Assembly (NCBI RefSeq): GCF_030211955.1
Contig: NZ_JASODI010000028.1
Span: 1 to 24,076, forward strand
Direction of reading: 5' to 3'
DNA length: 24,076 nucleotides
Origin: Corynebacterium frankenforstense
GTDB lineage: Bacteria; Actinomycetota; Actinomycetes; Mycobacteriales; Mycobacteriaceae
A program made the translations under genes and the position numbers. Numbering within the stretch: position 1 is the first letter of the stretch; the number at the start of each line of letters is the position of its first letter. Of the stretch, positions 21,600 to 24,076 are shown in pieces. The notes under the pieces were generated by a model, which saw only the letters and a program-made list of their open reading frames with translations, was not told the origin of the DNA and searched no databases.

Positions 21600-23066
21600 T
21601 CAGTTCTGGCGGCGGACGTTGATGAGCAGGCCGCGGATGCCGGCGTGGAAGCCGTCGCGCAGGTTCACGCGCTGCTTGTCGCTGAGCGTGTACTCGTGCA
21701 GCGTCTCGCAGGCGAACTGCAGCAGCGGGCGGTCCACCTCGGGCGGCAGCCCGCCCCCGGAGAGCATGTGGGCCTGGTCGCGCTGCTCGCCGGTGGCGGC
21801 GTTCTCGTACCACCAGGTCGCGTACTGCTGGCCGACGTCGAACGGCGTCTGGAAGCCCGCCGAGGCCCACACCTCGTTGGGCAGCGGCACGTAGCGCGAG
21901 CGCAGCCGGCGCTTCGGCGCCATCATCGACGGCTTCGGGCGCGGCTTCGGCTTGGGCTTGGCCTCGCCGGCCAGGTCGCGCTCGACGGCGGAGTCCGCGT
22001 CGGGTGCCGGGGTCTTCGGGTGCGTGGCGGCGGTCGCGGGGGCCTCGCCCGCCCCGGCCGCGGCACCGTCGGCCCCGGCGGCGGATGCCTGCTGAGCCTG
22101 AGCCTCCGGGCCCTGCTGCTCGGCCTGCTCCTTGCCCTCCGGGCCCGTCTCCTTCGGGGCCTCACCCGAGGCGCCGGCGTCCTTCGCCTTTTCGTGCTTG
22201 CCCGCCTCCGCGGAGGCGGCACCGGACGCGGCGGCACCGGAGGAGTCTGCGGCGTCGGACGCGCCGGACGCCGAGGCGTCCGCGCCCGTGGCGGCAGGTG
22301 CGGCGTCGGCAATCGAGGCACCGGCGCTCTCGGCGCACGCGGTGCCCTGCGCCTCCTGGTCGGCGGCGGTCGGGGTGGCCGGCGCCTCGGGGCGCTCGGG
22401 CGAGGTACTCGGCGGCTGGTCGCCCGTGGTCGCGTCGCCGGGCACGGAGTCGCCGTCGTCGTCCTCCGACCCGTCCTCCGCCCCCGCGGCGGGCTCGCGC
22501 ACCACCGGCGGGACCGGACCCTCGAGGACCTCGAGGTGCATGGAGTCGTGGAAGTCCTCGCGCGGGTCGAGGATCGTGGTCGTGTCGCAGTGGTGGCGCA
22601 GCGCCGAGGACATCGAGTCCCAGCCGAAGCCGTAGAGGTGCACGCGCACGCCGCGCCGCGAGGCCTCGCTGACGCCGGGGATCATGTCCGCGTCGCCGGA
22701 GACCAGCACGATGTCCGAGCACTGCTGGTCGACCGCGGCGAGCACCATGTCGGCGACGAGCCGGGTGTCCACGGCCTTCTGCGTGCGCCGCTCGCCCCAC
22801 TCGATGAGCTGGCCGGCGCGCAGCTGCACGCCGTCACAGGTGCGCAGGGCGCGCTGGTAGCGATGCGGGCCGGAGTCGGGGATGCCGTCGTACCAGAGCT
22901 GACGGTGGATGGGCTGGTGCAGTTGGTTCTCGATCATCTCCCCGAGCACGTGCACTACGTCGGGGAGGTCGATCTCTAGTTGTGCGCGGGCCCCCGTCTC
23001 CCACGAATTGTAGAAGCTCGCCAACAGATAGCTGGTGTCGACGAAGACAAGTGTGCGTTCAAGCAT
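21600..23066 (-). CDS. NYN (LabA/DUF88, PIN-like) domain protein with long disordered linker
   Basis: A 488-residue protein. The N-terminal NYN domain (1-175) belongs to the PIN-like nuclease fold: LERTLVFVDTSYLLASFYN with Asp10, QKAVDTRLVADM with Asp100 and Asp106, and DIVLVSGDADMIPGV with Asp125 and Asp127 give the expected acidic metal site. RNA cleavage is the family's presumed role. Residues about 190-380 are a low-complexity linker of Ala, Glu, Gly, Ser and Pro. A distinct C-terminal domain (381-488: RSRYVPLPNEVWASAGFQTP, then FACETLHEYTLSDKQRVNLR) is predicted folded, but I cannot name it. The ATG at 23066 follows TTTAGGAG with short spacing. The linker contains a copy of the dispersed repeat core (22302-22315, antisense). 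Substrate unknown. Confidence 0.88.
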   Translation of the reverse strand: MLERTLVFVDTSYLLASFYNSWETGARAQLEIDLPDVVHVLGEMIENQLHQPIHRQLWYDGIPDSGPHRYQRALRTCDGVQLRAGQLIEWGERRTQKAVDTRLVADMVLAAVDQQCSDIVLVSGDADMIPGVSEASRRGVRVHLYGFGWDSMSSALRHHCDTTTILDPREDFHDSMHLEVLEGPVPPVVREPAAGAEDGSEDDDGDSVPGDATTGDQPPSTSPERPEAPATPTAADQEAQGTACAESAGASIADAAPAATGADASASGASDAADSSGAAASGAASAEAGKHEKAKDAGASGEAPKETGPEGKEQAEQQGPEAQAQQASAAGADGAAAGAGEAPATAATHPKTPAPDADSAVERDLAGEAKPKPKPRPKPSMMAPKRRLRSRYVPLPNEVWASAGFQTPFDVGQQYATWWYENAATGEQRDQAHMLSGGGLPPEVDRPLLQFACETLHEYTLSDKQRVNLRDGFHAGIRGLLINVRRQN

Positions 23067-23183
23067 GGCTCCTAAAGTCCGTTCGCTAAGAGAGTTCTAA
23101 GACAGTTTCTGCCCCCAGCATGCACCACCGCCGCCGCCCGCGTCGACGCCTTGCGGAGTCTTCGCAGGGCAGGGCACAAAAAA

Positions 23184-23211
23184 TTGACGACGCCGCGTGG
23201 GTCGCCGTCAA
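23184..23211. repeat. Copy of the TTGACGACG repeat upstream of gntR
   Basis: The stretch begins TTGACGACGCC and ends CGCCGTCAA, with short inverted ends (TTGACG/CGTCAA). From 23183 its first 25 bases match 12652-12676 with one mismatch. It lies 22 bases before the gntR operator palindrome. Confidence 0.65.
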
Positions 23212-23232
23212 CGGTACGGGCACCGTGGCCGG

Positions 23233-23256
23233 GGTTAGTTACTAGACTAACTAACC
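23233..23256. promoter_or_regulatory. Near-perfect 24-bp palindrome, candidate GntR operator
   Basis: The 9-base arms GGTTAGTTA (23233-23241) and TAACTAACC (23248-23256) are perfect inverted repeats around CTAGAC. TAGACT (23244-23249) inside is a plausible -10, so a bound dimer would occlude the promoter of the gene that starts 73 bases downstream. Autoregulation is typical of this regulator class. Confidence 0.75.
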
Positions 23257-23328
23257 AAGGACGAAGTCCCGTTGCCGCGGGTGGTGGAAAGCATCTGTGG
23301 GCGCGGACGGTGATGAGGGAGGTGCCTC

Positions 23329-23703
23329 GTGGAGGATCAGGCGCAACCGTTGTTCCGGCAGATCGCCCGGTTCATCGAGGATGCGGTGGCCGAGGGAGAG
23401 CTCGCCGTCGGGGAGCGGGTCTCCTCGACCAACGAGCTCGCCCGCTTCCACTCCGTCAACCCCGCCACCGCGCGGAAGGGACTGGCGATGCTCGTGGAGC
23501 TGGGCGTACTCGAGCGCCGGCGCGGGATCGGCACCTTCGTCGCCGCCGGCGCACGCGAGCGGGTGCTGGCCCGCAGGGGCCGGGACTTCGCCCAGCAGTA
23601 TCTGGCGCCCACCGTCGATGAGGCCGTGCGCCTCGGGATGTCGCGCGAGGAGCTGCACGGGCTTCTCGACCGCGTCGCCGAGAGCCGTGGTCTGTACCGG
23701 TGA
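23329..23703 (+). CDS. GntR-family regulator, YtrA-like
   Basis: A 124-residue short GntR protein. The winged helix spans about 8-72: PLFRQIARFIEDAVAEGEL, GERVSSTNELARFHSVNPAT (recognition helix region) and KGLAMLVELGVLERRRGIGTFV. The C-terminal part is only about 50 residues, two or three helices (RDFAQQYLAPTVDEAVRLGM, REELHGLLDRVAES), as in the YtrA subfamily, which has no large ligand domain. YtrA-type genes usually head ABC-transporter operons and repress them; here none follows and an rRNA leader seems to begin within 140 bases, so it may regulate a distant locus or only itself. GGGAGGTG (23318-23325) precedes the GTG start. The palindrome upstream is its likely operator. Confidence 0.9.
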   Translation: MEDQAQPLFRQIARFIEDAVAEGELAVGERVSSTNELARFHSVNPATARKGLAMLVELGVLERRRGIGTFVAAGARERVLARRGRDFAQQYLAPTVDEAVRLGMSREELHGLLDRVAESRGLYR

Positions 23704-23838
23704 GTGTTCTGAGTCGGTGAGTGCGTGGGGCGAGCGGCGTTGATCGGCGGCCGCGCGCCGGGGTGTGGCGCGCCTTCGCGGGTGCAGGGCGCTGAGCGGG
23801 GCTTTTGCGGAGGTGAAAAACCGCGTTGGCCAGCGGAT

Positions 23839-23867
23839 TTGGCAAGTGTCGGGGCCGTGTGTAAATT
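23839..23867 (+). promoter_or_regulatory. Strong promoter, probably of a ribosomal RNA operon
   Basis: TTGGCA (23839-23844) and TAAATT (23862-23867) are separated by an ideal 17-base spacer, the best sigma-70-like match seen in the window. It is followed by a long non-coding AT-richer stretch to the window end. Confidence 0.6.
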
Positions 23868-23873
23868 GATGGG

Positions 23874-24076
23874 GGTCAGCGCGACCGACAGCGCCCCGCC
23901 GCGGAGAGAATCCAGCGGTGAGATGGCGGAAGGAAAACAGCGACTGGCCACCCCGAACCGTAACGGCAAGCATCCCGATCGGATGCGAACCTAGCGTGTT
24001 TGTGTTGTGTGAGAACTCGATAGTGTGTTGATGTACTTTTTGTGGTGCGTTTCTTGTGGCTTGTCCGCCGGCACTG
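23874..24076 (+). other. Probable rRNA operon leader (pre-16S region), cut by the window end
   Basis: No protein gene is seen. The segment GAGAACTCGATAGTGTG (24011-24027), followed by TTGATGTACTTTTTGTGG, resembles the conserved actinobacterial rRNA leader and spacer sequence used in antitermination and RNase III processing. The mature 16S gene would begin beyond the window. The composition shifts toward T and G here, unlike neighbouring coding DNA. Confidence 0.55.

Noticed and set aside
23725..23994. Plus-strand frame after gntR
   Set aside because: Lies over the predicted rRNA promoter, has no motif and no convincing ribosome binding site.
1..24076. CRISPR array, transposase, toxin-antitoxin pair or defence system
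   Set aside because: No regularly spaced repeats and no protein with such motifs were seen; the NYN protein alone is not evidence for a defence system.

Overview
The window is a very GC-rich actinobacterial chromosome segment, almost certainly from a Corynebacterium or close relative. The gene order DUF5318 - ponA1 - GT87-type membrane protein - rpsF - ssb - rplI - dnaB (8498-17391) is the conserved core block found near the origin in mycolic-acid actinobacteria (compare M. tuberculosis Rv0049-Rv0058). A MhuD-type heme-degrading enzyme, a CsoR-type copper operator and an M. smegmatis Dps1-like Dps agree with this. No CRISPR array, transposase, prophage or secondary-metabolite cluster was seen; most of the window is core chromosome.

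Layout. 1-459 has no convincing gene but holds an inverted repeat with a third copy of one arm. 460-6290 holds single-gene units: vanZ-like (+), nei2-type DNA glycosylase (-), dps (+), DUF1846 (+), panD (+), mhuD-like (+) and a small membrane protein (-). 6530-8172 holds a tandem universal stress protein (-) and a MarR regulator (-) with a candidate operator at its promoter. 8173-8497 is a divergent intergenic region with a highly structured inverted-repeat element. 8498-12989 covers cell-envelope functions: DUF5318, class A PBP, GT-C-like protein and a translationally coupled 62-aa membrane protein. A lipoprotein-like gene (13055-13522) precedes the rpsF-ssb-rplI translation/replication cluster. 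dnaB follows after a gap of about 630 bp carrying a cluster of DnaA-box-like 9-mers. Then come copper ATPase copA (-), a thioredoxin (+), pspA (+) convergent with a NYN-domain protein (-), and a GntR/YtrA-type regulator (+) with a near-perfect palindrome over its promoter. The window ends in what looks like the promoter and leader of a ribosomal RNA operon.

Themes. Several genes have a TANNNT -10 hexamer ending only 7-9 bases before the start codon and no good ribosome binding site, pointing to leaderless or nearly leaderless transcripts (vanZ-like, dps, DUF1846, the 5775-6290 membrane gene, DUF5318, copA). The most unusual signal is a dispersed structured repeat with a TTG[A/C]CGACG[C/T]C core. 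It occurs between genes (upstream of panD, between marR and DUF5318, downstream of the lipoprotein gene, before gntR) and inside coding sequence (the C-terminal tail of the GT87-like protein, the end of the vanZ-like gene, linkers of copA and the NYN protein). It looks like a REP/MITE-type element family. Gene functions rest on recognised motifs and conserved order; no database search was possible.
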